A stretch of 58,218 nt of DNA from Legionellaceae bacterium (GCA_947474165.1 CANJHO010000003.1:1-58218); one strand, 5' to 3'. Numbered from the stretch's first letter, positions 1 through 9,262 are shown. A program made the numbers and translations. The notes: a model not told the origin generated them from the sequence alone.

Positions 1-1114
1 AACGCTCGACCATTTCAGGATGGCGTTTAATGGAGGTTGGTCGGATGGCCTCATGGGCTTCTTGGGCATTTTTAGATTTTGTTTTAAACACTCTGGCATC
101 TTTCGGGCAATTTTCAGCCCCGTAACGCTCACAAATATAGGCTCTAATTTCCTCTACAGCCTCCGCGGCAAGATGAACCGAATCCGTACGCATATAAGAG
201 ATCAAACCCATTGTGCCTGAGCCAATGTCAATCCCTTCATACAATTGCTGAGCGACCATCATGGTCTTTCGCGCAGTAAAGCCTAATTTTCGTGCCGCTT
301 CCTGCTGTAATGTTGAGGTGATAAAGGGGGCCGATGGATTACGTTTGCGTTGTTTTTTATCAATCGCATCGACTAGAAGAATGCCTTCTGCTTGTTTCAA
401 GAGAGCGGCTTGAATTGTTTGGGCTTGTAGGGCCTCATGAATGGTAAACTGCTGTAATTTTTCTTTTTGATACTGTGTAAGGCGGGCCTCAAAAGGGCTC
501 GTCCCTGATTGGCATTTGGCTATCAATCGCCAATATTCTTGAGGAACAAATTTTTCTATTTCTTCCTCACGCTCAACAATCAGCCGAAGGGCCGGACTTT
601 GTACGCGCCCTGCTGATAAACCACGCCTGATTTTTTTCCATAGCAAAGGCGACAGATTAAATCCTACTAAATAATCTAAAGCGCGCCTGGCTTGCTGCGC
701 ATTCACTAGATCCATCGCGATTTCACGAGGATGATTAATCGCCTCTTGAATGGCAGACTTGGTAATTTCATTAAAGAAAATACGTTTGACTGTTTTATCT
801 TTAATGAGATTTCGTTCTTTCAATAATTCATAAACATGCCAGGAAATAGCTTCCCCTTCGCGGTCAGGGTCCGTTGCGAGTAACAAGGTATCAGCCTTTT
901 TAATGGCTTTCGCAATCTGTTCAATATGACGTGCGTTTTTTTCAATGGGGCTATAGGTCATGGCAAATTGGTTTGCTGGATCAACCGAGCCTTTTCGCGG
1001 TGGTAAATCACGGACGTGCCCATAAGAAGCGAGCACTTCGTAGTCGTCACCTAAATATTTCTGGATAGTCTTCGATTTCGCGGGTGATTCCACGATTACA
1101 AGATATTTGGTCAT
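1..1114 (-). CDS. topA: DNA topoisomerase I, N-terminal part (runs off the left edge)
   Basis: Type IA topoisomerase that relaxes negatively supercoiled DNA through a transient 5'-phosphotyrosine. Translating the minus strand from ATG at 1114 gives a TOPRIM start (TKYLVIVESPAKSKTI) with the catalytic Glu, the acidic motif LLLATDPDREGEA, and the active-site segment GLISYMRTDS with the nucleophilic Tyr near residue 307. About 371 codons are present. The rest of the core and the zinc-binding tail lie outside the window, so this is an edge truncation and not a broken gene. It follows smg and dprA in the same direction, a common gammaproteobacterial neighbourhood. A 15-bp hairpin separates it from smg. 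Confidence 0.96.
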   Translation of the reverse strand, partial: MTKYLVIVESPAKSKTIQKYLGDDYEVLASYGHVRDLPPRKGSVDPANQFAMTYSPIEKNARHIEQIAKAIKKADTLLLATDPDREGEAISWHVYELLKERNLIKDKTVKRIFFNEITKSAIQEAINHPREIAMDLVNAQQARRALDYLVGFNLSPLLWKKIRRGLSAGRVQSPALRLIVEREEEIEKFVPQEYWRLIAKCQSGTSPFEARLTQYQKEKLQQFTIHEALQAQTIQAALLKQAEGILLVDAIDKKQRKRNPSAPFITSTLQQEAARKLGFTARKTMMVAQQLYEGIDIGSGTMGLISYMRTDSVHLAAEAVEEIRAYICERYGAENCPKDARVFKTKSKNAQEAHEAIRPTSIKRHPEMVER

Positions 1115-1132
1115 GTTTGTAACCTTTTATTA

Positions 1133-1173
1133 AGGCGGATAGAAAAAATAATGTACGATTTTTCTATCCGCCT
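1133..1173 (-). terminator. 15-bp stem-loop between smg and topA
   Basis: Perfect inverted repeat of 15 bp (1133-1147 with 1159-1173, AGGCGGATAGAAAAA and its complement) around an 11-nt loop. It starts just after the smg stop codon and ends 19 bp before the topA ATG. No long T-run follows the stem on the minus strand, although the stem carries an A5/T5 block. It could terminate or attenuate smg transcripts before topA, or stabilise a 3' end. Confidence 0.55.
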
Positions 1174-1178
1174 AAGGA

Positions 1179-1625
1179 TCAATGCAATGGCAACTCATCT
1201 TCCTTGTGGTATAAAACCAGGTCAAGAAAAGACAATTGCATGGCGTCTAAATTATTAGCAAGTGTATTGCGAATAGTCCACTTCGTTTCCTGTAGACCAA
1301 CAAAACGAGAAGTAGAGAACATTAACTGATTAATGACAAGCTCAAACACATCTGGCAGAAGCACACCACATGAGGATAGTCGCATTAAAAATTGGTAGCT
1401 GGCTTTAGTCAGTCTCAGTTGCTCTAACTCATTAAAAACTCGGATTGAATCCCGGTTAGCTGATTGAATCCAAGCCGACCGGTCTTGCCCATTCAACGGC
1501 GCATGCGTCTCAGGTTTTTTTTCACCTGACATGTTATTTTCAGATGTTGACCCATGACGTTCTTTTAATTGTGTCAAGGTTTTTTCAAATAAATTTAACA
1601 ACATCTCAAAGAAGTTATCTTTCAT
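1179..1625 (-). CDS. smg: Smg family protein (DUF494)
   Basis: Small conserved gammaproteobacterial protein of 148 residues; the molecular role of the family is not established. The start MKDNFFEMLLNLFEKT and the overall length match Smg, and its position directly after dprA is conserved. I chose ATG at 1625, not the upstream GTG at 1634, because the ATG overlaps the dprA stop as ATGA and has a GAGGTG ribosome binding site 6 nt upstream. Residues 23-45 look like a polar linker. Translation is probably coupled to dprA. Confidence 0.85.
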   Translation of the reverse strand: MKDNFFEMLLNLFEKTLTQLKERHGSTSENNMSGEKKPETHAPLNGQDRSAWIQSANRDSIRVFNELEQLRLTKASYQFLMRLSSCGVLLPDVFELVINQLMFSTSRFVGLQETKWTIRNTLANNLDAMQLSFLDLVLYHKEDELPLH

Positions 1626-2695
1626 ATCGTACACCTCATATAACCGCCCGGTATTGCTTTAACAAGGCCTTGTAACTCCAATTCTGCCAAATTACAAACC
1701 ACCTTCTCAACACTTAAACCACTACGTGTGATAATTTGATCAACCGTTGTCGCCTCGAACCCAATGCACTTTACTAGGTTTTTATTATCTCTTGCAAGGG
1801 CAAACACGAACTCCCGAGCACTGTTGTCATGAACTAGACCTAATTCGTCAAGCACATCCGCACTGGTTGTTACCAATTTAGCCCCTTGTTGCAACAAATG
1901 ATGACAACCCATCGCAACGGGATTATAAATCGATCCAGGAATGGCTAAGACATCACGATTTTGTTCCAATGCCAGACGCGCTGTGATCAATGAACCACGG
2001 CGAATTGCTGCCTCAACAACCAGTGTGGCCAACGACAAACCACTTATTATACGGTTTCTGCGTGGAAAATGTCCAGCAATCGGGGGACTTTTTAATGGAA
2101 GCTCACTTAATAACAAGCCTTTTTCAACTATTTTTTCAGCCAATTTCACATGATGCCTAGGGTAAATGCAATCAATCCCCGTCCCCATCACAGCGATAGT
2201 GGCACCACCAGCCGCCATACAACCACTGTGTGCTTTTGCATCAATCCCAAGGGCCAACCCACTGACAACAGTCACATGATGTCCCGCTAGTTCAAATGCA
2301 AAACGCCAGGCTGTTTCACTGCCGGTGATAGATGGCTTACGGCTCCCAACCATCGCCACCGTGGGTTGCAAAAAAGACGACAACGCACCCCTTGCATAAA
2401 GTACCGGCGGGGGATCATGAATTTCTTTTAATAAAGTCGGGTACTCCCAGTCACACCACGTCAATAGCGAATGTTGTTCTTCCTCTTGCCAACGCCAGTC
2501 GGCCTCAACCGCTGAGAAATCAAAGGTTGCAATCGCTTTAGCCAAAGCAGGTTGCAAACCGGCCTGTTCCATTGATTGTAATGATGATCGAAATAATTCT
2601 TCTAAATTGGGCCAACAACGTAATAATTTTAAAACGGTGCGTGGGCCAACCTGATCAATGCGGTTTAATGCTAAAAAATAGTGCTTATTATTCAT
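1622..2695 (-). CDS. dprA: DNA-processing protein DprA (Smf)
   Basis: DprA binds incoming single-stranded DNA and loads RecA during natural transformation. The Rossmann-like core is clear: MVGSRKPSITGSETA, TVVSGLALGIDAKAH, GTGIDCIYP, FPRRNRIISGL and VVEAAIRRGSLITA, followed by a C-terminal winged-helix segment (about 60 residues). The frame is open up to 2845, but that would run into def on the other strand. The start MNNKHYFLALNRIDQVGP at 2695 matches the family N-terminus (helix-hairpin-helix-like region) and leaves a divergent promoter region of 136 bp. No strong ribosome binding site precedes 2695, so the exact start is unsettled. Length 357 residues is normal. Confidence 0.93.
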   Translation of the reverse strand: MNNKHYFLALNRIDQVGPRTVLKLLRCWPNLEELFRSSLQSMEQAGLQPALAKAIATFDFSAVEADWRWQEEEQHSLLTWCDWEYPTLLKEIHDPPPVLYARGALSSFLQPTVAMVGSRKPSITGSETAWRFAFELAGHHVTVVSGLALGIDAKAHSGCMAAGGATIAVMGTGIDCIYPRHHVKLAEKIVEKGLLLSELPLKSPPIAGHFPRRNRIISGLSLATLVVEAAIRRGSLITARLALEQNRDVLAIPGSIYNPVAMGCHHLLQQGAKLVTTSADVLDELGLVHDNSAREFVFALARDNKNLVKCIGFEATTVDQIITRSGLSVEKVVCNLAELELQGLVKAIPGGYMRCTI

Positions 2696-2831
2696 GAGCT
2701 TATCAAAAAATCCCTTGGGCGTGAACGTGTCGGCAGAGCAATCCATACTGCGCGCGGTTGGTTGGCACCTTGCGGCGACACGCAATTTTAGAGATAATAG
2801 CATGTATTTATTTATTTGAAACACACTCAAC

Positions 2832-3341
2832 ATGGCCATTCGCAAAATTATTTACCTGCCCGATCCACGACTCAGACAACTGACAAAACCTGTCAAAACC
2901 TTTGATAAAGAGTTACATGCTTTGATCGAGGACATGTTTGACACCATGTATGACGCCAAAGGCGTAGGCCTTGCCGCCCCCCAGATCGCTGTCAATCTTT
3001 GTTTATCCGTTGTTGATGTGATAGGCGATAAACAACAACAACTGGTGTTAGCCAATCCTGAAATTATTGCATCCCATGGCCAAATGGAATACCAAGAAGG
3101 CTGCCTATCGGTTCCTGGCGCCTACGATACCGTCACTCGTGCTGAAAAAGTGACCATCAGAGCCCAAGATCGCTTCGGAGTGCCTTTTGAAATGACGGCT
3201 GAAGGCTTGCTGGGCGAGTGTTTTCAACATGAAATTGATCACCTCAATGGCAAACTGTTCGTCGACATGCTTTCCCCTTTTAAACGCGCCATGGCCCGAA
3301 AAAAGGTGGATAAATTCAAACGCCAAAACAAACAACAATGA
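2832..3341 (+). CDS. def: Peptide deformylase
   Basis: Metallo-hydrolase that removes the N-formyl group from new proteins in the cytoplasm. All three family motifs are present: [13 protein letters not shown] (metal-binding Cys) and QHEIDHL (the HExxH zinc/iron site with catalytic Glu). Length 169 residues is typical. First gene of a tight def-fmt-rsmB operon: its TGA overlaps the fmt ATG by 4 bp. The two neighbours act on the same process from both ends, formylation by Fmt and deformylation by Def. No strong ribosome binding site is seen before the ATG. Confidence 0.97.
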   Translation: MAIRKIIYLPDPRLRQLTKPVKTFDKELHALIEDMFDTMYDAKGVGLAAPQIAVNLCLSVVDVIGDKQQQLVLANPEIIASHGQMEYQEGCLSVPGAYDTVTRAEKVTIRAQDRFGVPFEMTAEGLLGECFQHEIDHLNGKLFVDMLSPFKRAMARKKVDKFKRQNKQQ

Positions 3342-4270
3342 ACATCGTATTTGCAGGAACCCCTGCTTTTACTCTCCCCTGCTTAAATGCACTGGCGGCG
3401 TCTCCACATCAATTAAGTGCCGTCTATACCCAACCGGACAGGCCTGCGGGCCGTGGGCGTCAACTTCAAGCCTCCGCTGTAAAAGAATGGGCAGAAGCCC
3501 ATCAATTACCTGTTGTTCAACCCCTTCATTTTAAACAACCTGAAACCATTGCAACCTTGGCTGATTTTAAACCTGATGTGCTCGTGGTCATTGCCTATGG
3601 CTTAATTTTGCCTCAAGCGGTCCTTGATTTACCGCGCTTTGGCTGCATTAATGTTCACGCATCCCTTCTCCCACGCTGGCGCGGTGCCTCACCGATTCAA
3701 CAGGCCATCTTACATGGCGATACAGAAACTGGCGTCAGCATTATGCAAATGGATGCAGGCATGGATACAGGTGCGCTAATCACAGAAGCACGCTGTGCTA
3801 TTGATAATAACAATGCCACCGAGTTACATGATAAGCTTGCCCAATTAGCCGTTGCACCCTTGCTGGAAACCCTGACTGCATTGGCTTCAGGGCTTGCGCT
3901 TCGAGAAGCACAAGACAATCATTTGGCAACCTATGCCCCTAAAATCAATAAAACAGATGCGGCCATCAACTGGCATCGAAAGGCCATTGACATTGAGCGC
4001 CAAATTCGTGCATTCAATCCTTGGCCCATTGCTTATACCACCACCAATGACACAACCTTACGAATTTACCAAGCCCAAGTTGTGCAAGAACGCCATTCAA
4101 AAGAACCCGGTACGATCCTGTCTATTGACAAAAAAGGCATGCTGGTTGCCACAGGAGAAAATGCATTGTTAATCAATCAGATACAATTTCCAGGGGCAAA
4201 AGCGATGTCAGTCGCTGATTGGCTTCATGCCGGCCGAAGTCAGTTAGCCATTCACATGATATTACAATGA
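3338..4270 (+). CDS. fmt: Methionyl-tRNA formyltransferase
   Basis: Transfers a formyl group from 10-formyltetrahydrofolate to initiator Met-tRNA. The N-terminal catalytic domain has the [17 protein letters not shown] signature with the catalytic Asn/His, and a downstream Asp within [14 protein letters not shown]. The C-terminal OB-like tRNA-binding domain starts near residue 205. Length 310 residues is normal. It overlaps def upstream and rsmB downstream, both as ATGA, so translational coupling of the three genes is likely. Confidence 0.97.
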   Translation: MNIVFAGTPAFTLPCLNALAASPHQLSAVYTQPDRPAGRGRQLQASAVKEWAEAHQLPVVQPLHFKQPETIATLADFKPDVLVVIAYGLILPQAVLDLPRFGCINVHASLLPRWRGASPIQQAILHGDTETGVSIMQMDAGMDTGALITEARCAIDNNNATELHDKLAQLAVAPLLETLTALASGLALREAQDNHLATYAPKINKTDAAINWHRKAIDIERQIRAFNPWPIAYTTTNDTTLRIYQAQVVQERHSKEPGTILSIDKKGMLVATGENALLINQIQFPGAKAMSVADWLHAGRSQLAIHMILQ

Positions 4271-5550
4271 AAAAAAATGAACGATTACAATCCCTTCATA
4301 TTTTAATCAAAGTATTTAACGATAAAATCCCTCTTTCACACAGCTTAACCGCAGCAGCAGCATTATCCCCCCTAAGCAAGGAACTTTGCTTTGGCATCTG
4401 CCGCCATTATTTTCGTCTAGAAGCCATGGCCTCACTTTTATTAAAGAAGCGTCCCAAAACATTAGACGTATGGTTGAGTTTGCTGATGGGACTATACCAG
4501 CTGCATTATTTACGCACGCCTGATTATGCGGTTGTCATGGAAACCGTCGCCCTCTTAGAACACATCAAAAAACCCTGGGCTAAAGGCTTAGTGAATGCCG
4601 TGTTACGAACCTTCTGTCGCGAACAAGAAAAACGCCTGGCAAGCCTACAGGAAAATGAAGCCTTTATTCATGGCCATCCAACCTGGTTTATCAACCGATT
4701 AAAAATAGCCTATCCCACGCATTGGCAATCCATTCTACAAGCCAATGACACCCACCCCCCCATGAGCCTGCGCATCAATGCTAAACAAGGCACGCTAACC
4801 ACTTATTTAGCCCGCTTAGAGGCCGCTGGTATAGCCGCACAAAAACTACCCTTTGCATCACAGGGGATAGTGTTAACAACACCCTGCGATGTGCATGAGC
4901 TGCCAGGCTTTGCTGAAGGGTTTCTCTCGGTCCAAGATGAAGCGGCCCAACTCGCCGTGTCACTTCTTGCCTTAAAGCCGGGTTTGAGATTACTGGATGC
5001 GTGTGCGGCCCCCGGAGGGAAAACCTGCCATATTTTAGAAACGGAAGCAGGCCTGACCGCCTGCGTCGCATTAGACATTGATAACAAACGCCTCCATCGT
5101 GTTAAAGACAATTTAAATCGCCTACAACTTCAAGCCACTTTACTCAAGGGCGATGCGTTAAACCCTTCCGCATGGTGGGATGGAAAACCCTATGACAGGA
5201 TTCTTCTTGACGCCCCTTGTTCCGCCACCGGCGTGATTAGACGCCATCCAGACATTAAATGCTTAAGAACACCGGATGAGATAACCGCCATCACAACATT
5301 ACAACGTGATTTACTCCAAACCTTATGGCCAATCCTCGCCCCCGGCGGCCTCATGGTGTATGCAACCTGCTCAATAATGCCCGAAGAGAATGAAGAGCAA
5401 ATAGCCCATTTCATCGCCAAACACCCCGATTGCGAAATCATGACAACAAAACAACCTTGGGGCCGCAATACAGGCCATGGTTGGCAAATTATGCCAGGAG
5501 ATCACAACATGGATGGTTTTTTTTATAGCGTATTGACAAAAATTAGTTAA
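4267..5550 (+). CDS. rsmB: 16S rRNA m5C967 methyltransferase RsmB
   Basis: S-adenosylmethionine-dependent cytosine-5 methyltransferase of 16S rRNA. It has an N-terminal NusB-like helical domain (about residues 1-140) and a C-terminal Rossmann methyltransferase domain with [16 protein letters not shown] (SAM motif I), [16 protein letters not shown] (motif IV Cys) and [16 protein letters not shown] (motif VI catalytic Cys). The frame opens further upstream inside fmt, but ATG at 4267 forms an ATGA overlap with the fmt stop and gives 427 residues, close to the E. coli length. Last gene of the def-fmt-rsmB set. Confidence 0.96.
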   Translation: MKKNERLQSLHILIKVFNDKIPLSHSLTAAAALSPLSKELCFGICRHYFRLEAMASLLLKKRPKTLDVWLSLLMGLYQLHYLRTPDYAVVMETVALLEHIKKPWAKGLVNAVLRTFCREQEKRLASLQENEAFIHGHPTWFINRLKIAYPTHWQSILQANDTHPPMSLRINAKQGTLTTYLARLEAAGIAAQKLPFASQGIVLTTPCDVHELPGFAEGFLSVQDEAAQLAVSLLALKPGLRLLDACAAPGGKTCHILETEAGLTACVALDIDNKRLHRVKDNLNRLQLQATLLKGDALNPSAWWDGKPYDRILLDAPCSATGVIRRHPDIKCLRTPDEITAITTLQRDLLQTLWPILAPGGLMVYATCSIMPEENEEQIAHFIAKHPDCEIMTTKQPWGRNTGHGWQIMPGDHNMDGFFYSVLTKIS

Positions 5551-5553
5551 CAC

Positions 5554-5582
5554 TTGACCATGAGGTCATAACAACGCTACAT
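5554..5582 (+). promoter_or_regulatory. Possible promoter with embedded palindrome before parB
   Basis: Between rsmB and parB there is TTGACC (5554-5559), a 17-nt spacer and CTACAT (5577-5582), which could be a weak sigma-70-type promoter starting transcription very near the parB ATG at 5590. The perfect 5-bp inverted repeat TGACC-ATGA-GGTCA (5555-5568) overlaps the -35 box and could be an operator. Based only on box similarity. Confidence 0.25.
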
Positions 5583-5589
5583 TGGCCCC

Positions 5590-6375
5590 ATGAAAATCTT
5601 CAAACTTCTGCCCATCGAATGCCTACAACGCGGGCATTATCAACCGCGAGAATCCTTTGATGCCGATGGCTTACAGGATTTAGCACAATCCATTCTGACT
5701 CAAGGCCTGATTGAACCCCTCATCGTGCGCGAAACCACCCCGCACCACTATGAAATTATCGCAGGTGAAAGGCGTTGGCGGGCTGCCATGATAGCAGGCC
5801 TCACTGAAGTGCCTTGCTTAATTGGTCAGTATACGGACGAACAAACAGCCGCTATCACCCTGATTGAAAATATTCAACGACAAGATTTGAACTTGCTTGA
5901 AGAGGCCTCTGGTTATCAACGCCTTCACCTAGAATTTCACTTTCACCAAGATGAAATTGCTACTTTAGTTGGAAAGTCTCGTAGCCATATTGCCAATATT
6001 TTACGCTTATTAACACTTTGCGAAGCCGTCCAAATCAAGCTTCGTGCCCGACAACTCTCCCTAGGCCATGCCCGCGCACTCGTAGGACTTACTGAAGTGC
6101 AACAAAAAAAATTATTGCAAGGGGTAGAGAACAATGGTTGGTCTGTGCGGCGACTGGAAGATGAAGTGCGGCAAAGCAAATTAGTGATTGATACACCAAA
6201 ATCCTTAGACAATCATCCAGATATAACCCACTTAGAAACACAGCTGGCCGAACAAATGGGTGCGCCCGTACAAATTATTAGCGATGAATCTGCCGGAGGA
6301 TGGTTAAAAATTAAGTTTTTCGATAATGATACCCTCTCAGGGCTTCTAGAGCGGATGGGCTTGCGTTATGATTAA
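5590..6375 (+). CDS. parB: ParB/Spo0J-type partition protein without an adjacent parA
   Basis: Chromosome-partition family protein that would bind parS sites and slide as a CTP-dependent clamp. The N-terminal CTP-binding domain has QPRESFD, ItGERRWRAA-type residues seen here as IAGERRWRAAMIAGL, and ENIQRQDLNLLEEA. A helix-turn-helix follows (EIATLVGKSRSHIANILRL), then LSLGHARALVGL, and a short C-terminal dimerisation region. 261 residues is slightly short for chromosomal ParB (about 280-300). No parA or rsmG lies next to it, unlike the common arrangement. It may be the only ParB or a Noc-like paralogue. No ribosome binding site is evident. Confidence 0.88.
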   Translation: MKIFKLLPIECLQRGHYQPRESFDADGLQDLAQSILTQGLIEPLIVRETTPHHYEIIAGERRWRAAMIAGLTEVPCLIGQYTDEQTAAITLIENIQRQDLNLLEEASGYQRLHLEFHFHQDEIATLVGKSRSHIANILRLLTLCEAVQIKLRARQLSLGHARALVGLTEVQQKKLLQGVENNGWSVRRLEDEVRQSKLVIDTPKSLDNHPDITHLETQLAEQMGAPVQIISDESAGGWLKIKFFDNDTLSGLLERMGLRYD

Positions 6376-6406
6376 CACCAACTAAAAATAATAAAGGCAA
6401 TCACCA

Positions 6407-8209
6407 ATGAAACGGATTTTTCGTACACTTCTCTTGTGGGCCGTGGGATCAGCTGCCATGGCAACGCCGCTTCAAAATGCTATTGATCATATCATTAACC
6501 AAGTTGACCCTAATATTAACATGGGCATGGTCGTTGTCGATTTAAATACCGGTGAAACGCTTTATCAAAAAAATTCATCCCGCGCTTTTGTGCCTGCCAG
6601 CAACATGAAATTATTTTCAGATGCAGCGGCCCTAATGGCCTTAGGACCCGATTACCGATTTCGAAGCCAACTCACAACCGATGCACCCGTCATTGATCAA
6701 GGCGTACTCAAAGGCGCCATCTACCTCCACCTGCCAGGCGACCCCTCCTTAACACAAGAGCACATCGACCAATTATTATCGCCCCTAGCAACATGGGGAG
6801 TTAAGCGCATCGAAGGCAACGTGGTCTTGGTCAGCAACAATAGTGTGGTCAATGCTTATGCCCCAGGACGCATGGCGTCTGATTTTAAATACAGCTATGG
6901 CGCCCCGATAGCGCCACTGGTGTTGGATGAAAACCGCTTAACCGTCACCGTTAATCCCTCCTATCGAGCCGGTTCGGCCGCATTCGTTGAATTAAATGAT
7001 TTGCACTCTAGTTTATTTTTAGACAATCAAGTTAAAACAACGGCCAATGCCTCAGGTTGCGGGGTTGATTTCAGCATGGACCCAAACAATCACTTAACCG
7101 TACGCGGTTGTGTGGGGGTTGGTCAATGGGCCGTACAACAACGCATCGCCATTCGAAACCCTTTACGATATGCACAAGACTTGGTCCGACAACACCTTAG
7201 CAATTTAAACATCAAATTAGACGGTCAAGTCGTCTTGGGCAATGCACCGAATGCGTCTTTATTATTATCATCCCATGCCTCAAAACCCATTAACCAACTC
7301 ATGGCGGATACACTCAAGCCCTCTGATAATTTATATGCTGACAGTTTATTTTTACACGCTGCCACCAAACTCAATGGCGCCCCTCTGAATTGGGATCAAG
7401 CACAACCGGTTGTGAAAAATTTTCTGCAACAACAAACTGGCATCAGTTTACAAAGTGCTGTATTAACCGATGGCTCAGGCTTGTCACGCAATGATTTACT
7501 AACCACCCAACAAACGGTAGATTTATTACGCTTTTTACACGATCGCTTCCCGCTGGCTTATGAATACATTGCCGCCTTGCCCATAGCCGGTAGCGATGGA
7601 ACCCTTCAACGACGCTTTCGAAAACCCTCTCAACAAGGCTTATTGCGTGCCAAAACAGGCACGATGACAGGCGTCATGAGTTTGTCAGGTTATTTATATA
7701 CAGCCAATGCCCATACCCTTGCTTTTGCCATCTTTATCAACAAAAAACCAGGCACAAAACCCGCAGTATCTGGCCGCTACCGTTCAATGGTCGATACCTT
7801 GTGTGATTTTTTACTTAAACAAAAACCTGACAACCATCAAGTGGCAGCGGCCAAAGGCCCCTATGCTCGTGTTGCTTATCAACAACAACCCACACAAGCA
7901 GACAGGCAACGGAATAAATATGCCAGATGGCGACAACTAGAAACGGCGGTAAAACGAGCCCTTCAAGGTCAAGCGGTGAGTGTCATCTTCAGAAATGATC
8001 AATTGATCCTTAAAGATCAAGCTGGAGAACCCAATAAAGTATGGACTGTGTTACAAAATTTAAGAAAAAAATATGCGTTTACAGTTGCGCTACAAGGCAA
8101 AGTTGCCCCCTCAGGGAATAAAACCGTCCCCCTACTCTTATGGGTAAAAATTGACAATCCAAGCCCACAAGTCCAACGAACCTGGACCCTTAGAGAGTCC
8201 GTTAGCTAA
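6407..8209 (+). CDS. dacB: D-Ala-D-Ala carboxypeptidase/endopeptidase, PBP4 family, with C-terminal extension
   Basis: Periplasmic low-molecular-weight class C penicillin-binding protein that trims or cleaves peptidoglycan cross-links. Residues 1-19 look like a cleavable signal peptide. The active-site motifs are SNMK (nucleophile Ser65), SDN near residue 306 and KTGTMTG near residue 416, in the correct order with the large insert domain between the first two. The protein is 600 residues against about 480 for E. coli PBP4. The extra ~110 C-terminal residues (from about 485) are basic and hydrophilic, then predicted alpha/beta (VSVIFRNDQLILKDQAG and on). I do not recognise this extension. Confidence 0.92.
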   Translation: MKRIFRTLLLWAVGSAAMATPLQNAIDHIINQVDPNINMGMVVVDLNTGETLYQKNSSRAFVPASNMKLFSDAAALMALGPDYRFRSQLTTDAPVIDQGVLKGAIYLHLPGDPSLTQEHIDQLLSPLATWGVKRIEGNVVLVSNNSVVNAYAPGRMASDFKYSYGAPIAPLVLDENRLTVTVNPSYRAGSAAFVELNDLHSSLFLDNQVKTTANASGCGVDFSMDPNNHLTVRGCVGVGQWAVQQRIAIRNPLRYAQDLVRQHLSNLNIKLDGQVVLGNAPNASLLLSSHASKPINQLMADTLKPSDNLYADSLFLHAATKLNGAPLNWDQAQPVVKNFLQQQTGISLQSAVLTDGSGLSRNDLLTTQQTVDLLRFLHDRFPLAYEYIAALPIAGSDGTLQRRFRKPSQQGLLRAKTGTMTGVMSLSGYLYTANAHTLAFAIFINKKPGTKPAVSGRYRSMVDTLCDFLLKQKPDNHQVAAAKGPYARVAYQQQPTQADRQRNKYARWRQLETAVKRALQGQAVSVIFRNDQLILKDQAGEPNKVWTVLQNLRKKYAFTVALQGKVAPSGNKTVPLLLWVKIDNPSPQVQRTWTLRESVS

Positions 8210-8256
8210 TATTATTCCAGAGCTATCGCATTAAACTTCGTAAAACGTAGGCAGGT

Positions 8257-8324
8257 CCTTGGCCCAGGATACACATCTGTTGGGTCAAGGCCACAACTTA
8301 CAAGAATTTTAGCGACTTGTGAGA
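8257..8324. repeat. Hairpin repeat, copy 1
   Basis: A 68-bp segment found again at 15534-15601. By hand alignment 55 of 68 bases match, and the seven differences in the first 50 bp are all transitions. It contains a 10-bp stem (8257-8266 with 8281-8290) and a 14-nt loop. The single stem difference between the copies turns a G-C pair into a G-U-compatible pair, so the fold is kept. It lies just after dacB. Confidence 0.6.
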
Positions 8325-8351
8325 AATCCCTGGACATTATTCAACAATAAG

Positions 8352-8380
8352 TTGCATAAAAAAACTGCTTTGTTTATAAT
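8352..8380 (+). promoter_or_regulatory. Strong sigma-70-type promoter for the 8415 membrane-protein gene
   Basis: TTGCAT (8352-8357), exactly 17 nt, TATAAT (8375-8380). The -10 is a perfect consensus. The expected start point near 8387 leaves a leader of about 28 nt carrying the GGAG ribosome binding site at 8404-8407. The gene is therefore probably transcribed separately from dacB. Confidence 0.7.
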
Positions 8381-8414
8381 GCGCTCACATTTATTATTTA
8401 TCTGGAGTAAAAAA

Positions 8415-9146
8415 ATGGCAAATCCTTTAAAAGTACTGGGTAAAGGCATTTCATATGTGGGTCTAGGAACGGTTTTTCTGATGGCCATCGTGGGATCAAT
8501 TTCAATTGATATGGTTATTTTTGCTGCTCTAATAAAAGAAAGCAAGAAAAGAGACGGTAACAATTTTTTAACAGGCTATCTTTTTGGTTTAATGTGGTCT
8601 AACAACAATTCTAGTAGACGTGGTGGCTTCTACACAGATGCAGGAATAATGCTACTCATCTCCCCTTTACTAACAGCTGTCGCCGTAGCGCTGTCATTTG
8701 CATTAGGCGTTCCTGAGATTGGTGTTGCATTAATAGCCGGTTGGGTTGGTGCATTTTCAATTGTAACCTTGGGCTTAGCAATCTATAGCCTTGGAGACAT
8801 GATTGAAGGGGTTTTTGCTAAATTCTCTGCCTGGTCAAATGAAGCATCACGCACCAGAACATATCACAACGATTATACTCGAGATATTCCTGCTCATGCT
8901 CATGCTCATGCTCCTGCTCCTGCTCAGCCAGTCCCCACTCGCAATGCAACATGGTTGAACCAACCTCATTTCTCTAGCCCTATTGCTCCTCCTGCTGCTA
9001 ATGATTCTAAGGATTTTATCGCAAGGCAGCCTTCTATTTTTAGGCAAGAACAACCTCCTCCCGCTTATACTGCTACTGCTCCTGTTGCTGAACCGGTTTC
9101 TTATGATCAAGCAATGAATCAAGACACCACGTGTGCTATTTTATAA
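8415..9146 (+). CDS. Membrane protein with C-terminal CaaX and PPxY-like motifs; effector candidate
   Basis: 243 residues, no family recognised. ATG at 8415 was chosen for the GGAG box 7 nt upstream. The N-terminal half is hydrophobic, with about three membrane segments (about residues 10-40, 75-100 and 100-125), separated by a Gly/Arg/Ser-rich stretch. The C-terminal half is hydrophilic and low-complexity: a His-Ala/Pro-Ala run (HAHAHAPAPAQP) encoded by short GCTCAT and GCTCCT repeats, then PPPAYTA, which contains a PPxY motif. The last four residues are CAIL, matching a eukaryotic CaaX prenylation box of the geranylgeranyl type. In Legionella some secreted effectors are prenylated by the host through such boxes, so a host-membrane role is an inference. 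It has its own promoter and terminator. A chance match of a four-residue terminus cannot be excluded. Confidence 0.7.
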   Translation: MANPLKVLGKGISYVGLGTVFLMAIVGSISIDMVIFAALIKESKKRDGNNFLTGYLFGLMWSNNNSSRRGGFYTDAGIMLLISPLLTAVAVALSFALGVPEIGVALIAGWVGAFSIVTLGLAIYSLGDMIEGVFAKFSAWSNEASRTRTYHNDYTRDIPAHAHAHAPAPAQPVPTRNATWLNQPHFSSPIAPPAANDSKDFIARQPSIFRQEQPPPAYTATAPVAEPVSYDQAMNQDTTCAIL

Positions 9147-9178
9147 TCCACTAAAATAGACCACTGCAGTCAACATAA

Positions 9179-9217
9179 AAAACCCAGCCCCGCCCTTCGG
9201 ACCGCTGGGTTTTTTTA
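9179..9217. terminator. Bidirectional intrinsic terminator
   Basis: Stem AACCCAGC / GCTGGGTT (arms 9181-9188 and 9204-9211) with a GC-rich loop. It has a T7 run on the plus strand and an A-run at the left that becomes a T-run on the minus strand. It lies between the convergent 8415 gene and cbpM and can serve both. Confidence 0.85.
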
Positions 9218-9262
9218 TACCGCACGCCCATCATGATGAACCTCTAGACACAGCCCGCCTGC

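Noticed and set aside
4781-5111. Minus-strand frames opposite rsmB
   Set aside because: Shadows of rsmB with no family similarity.
8309-8563. 84-codon frame on the minus strand
   Set aside because: It is antisense to the start of the 8415 membrane-protein gene and has no ribosome binding site or family match.
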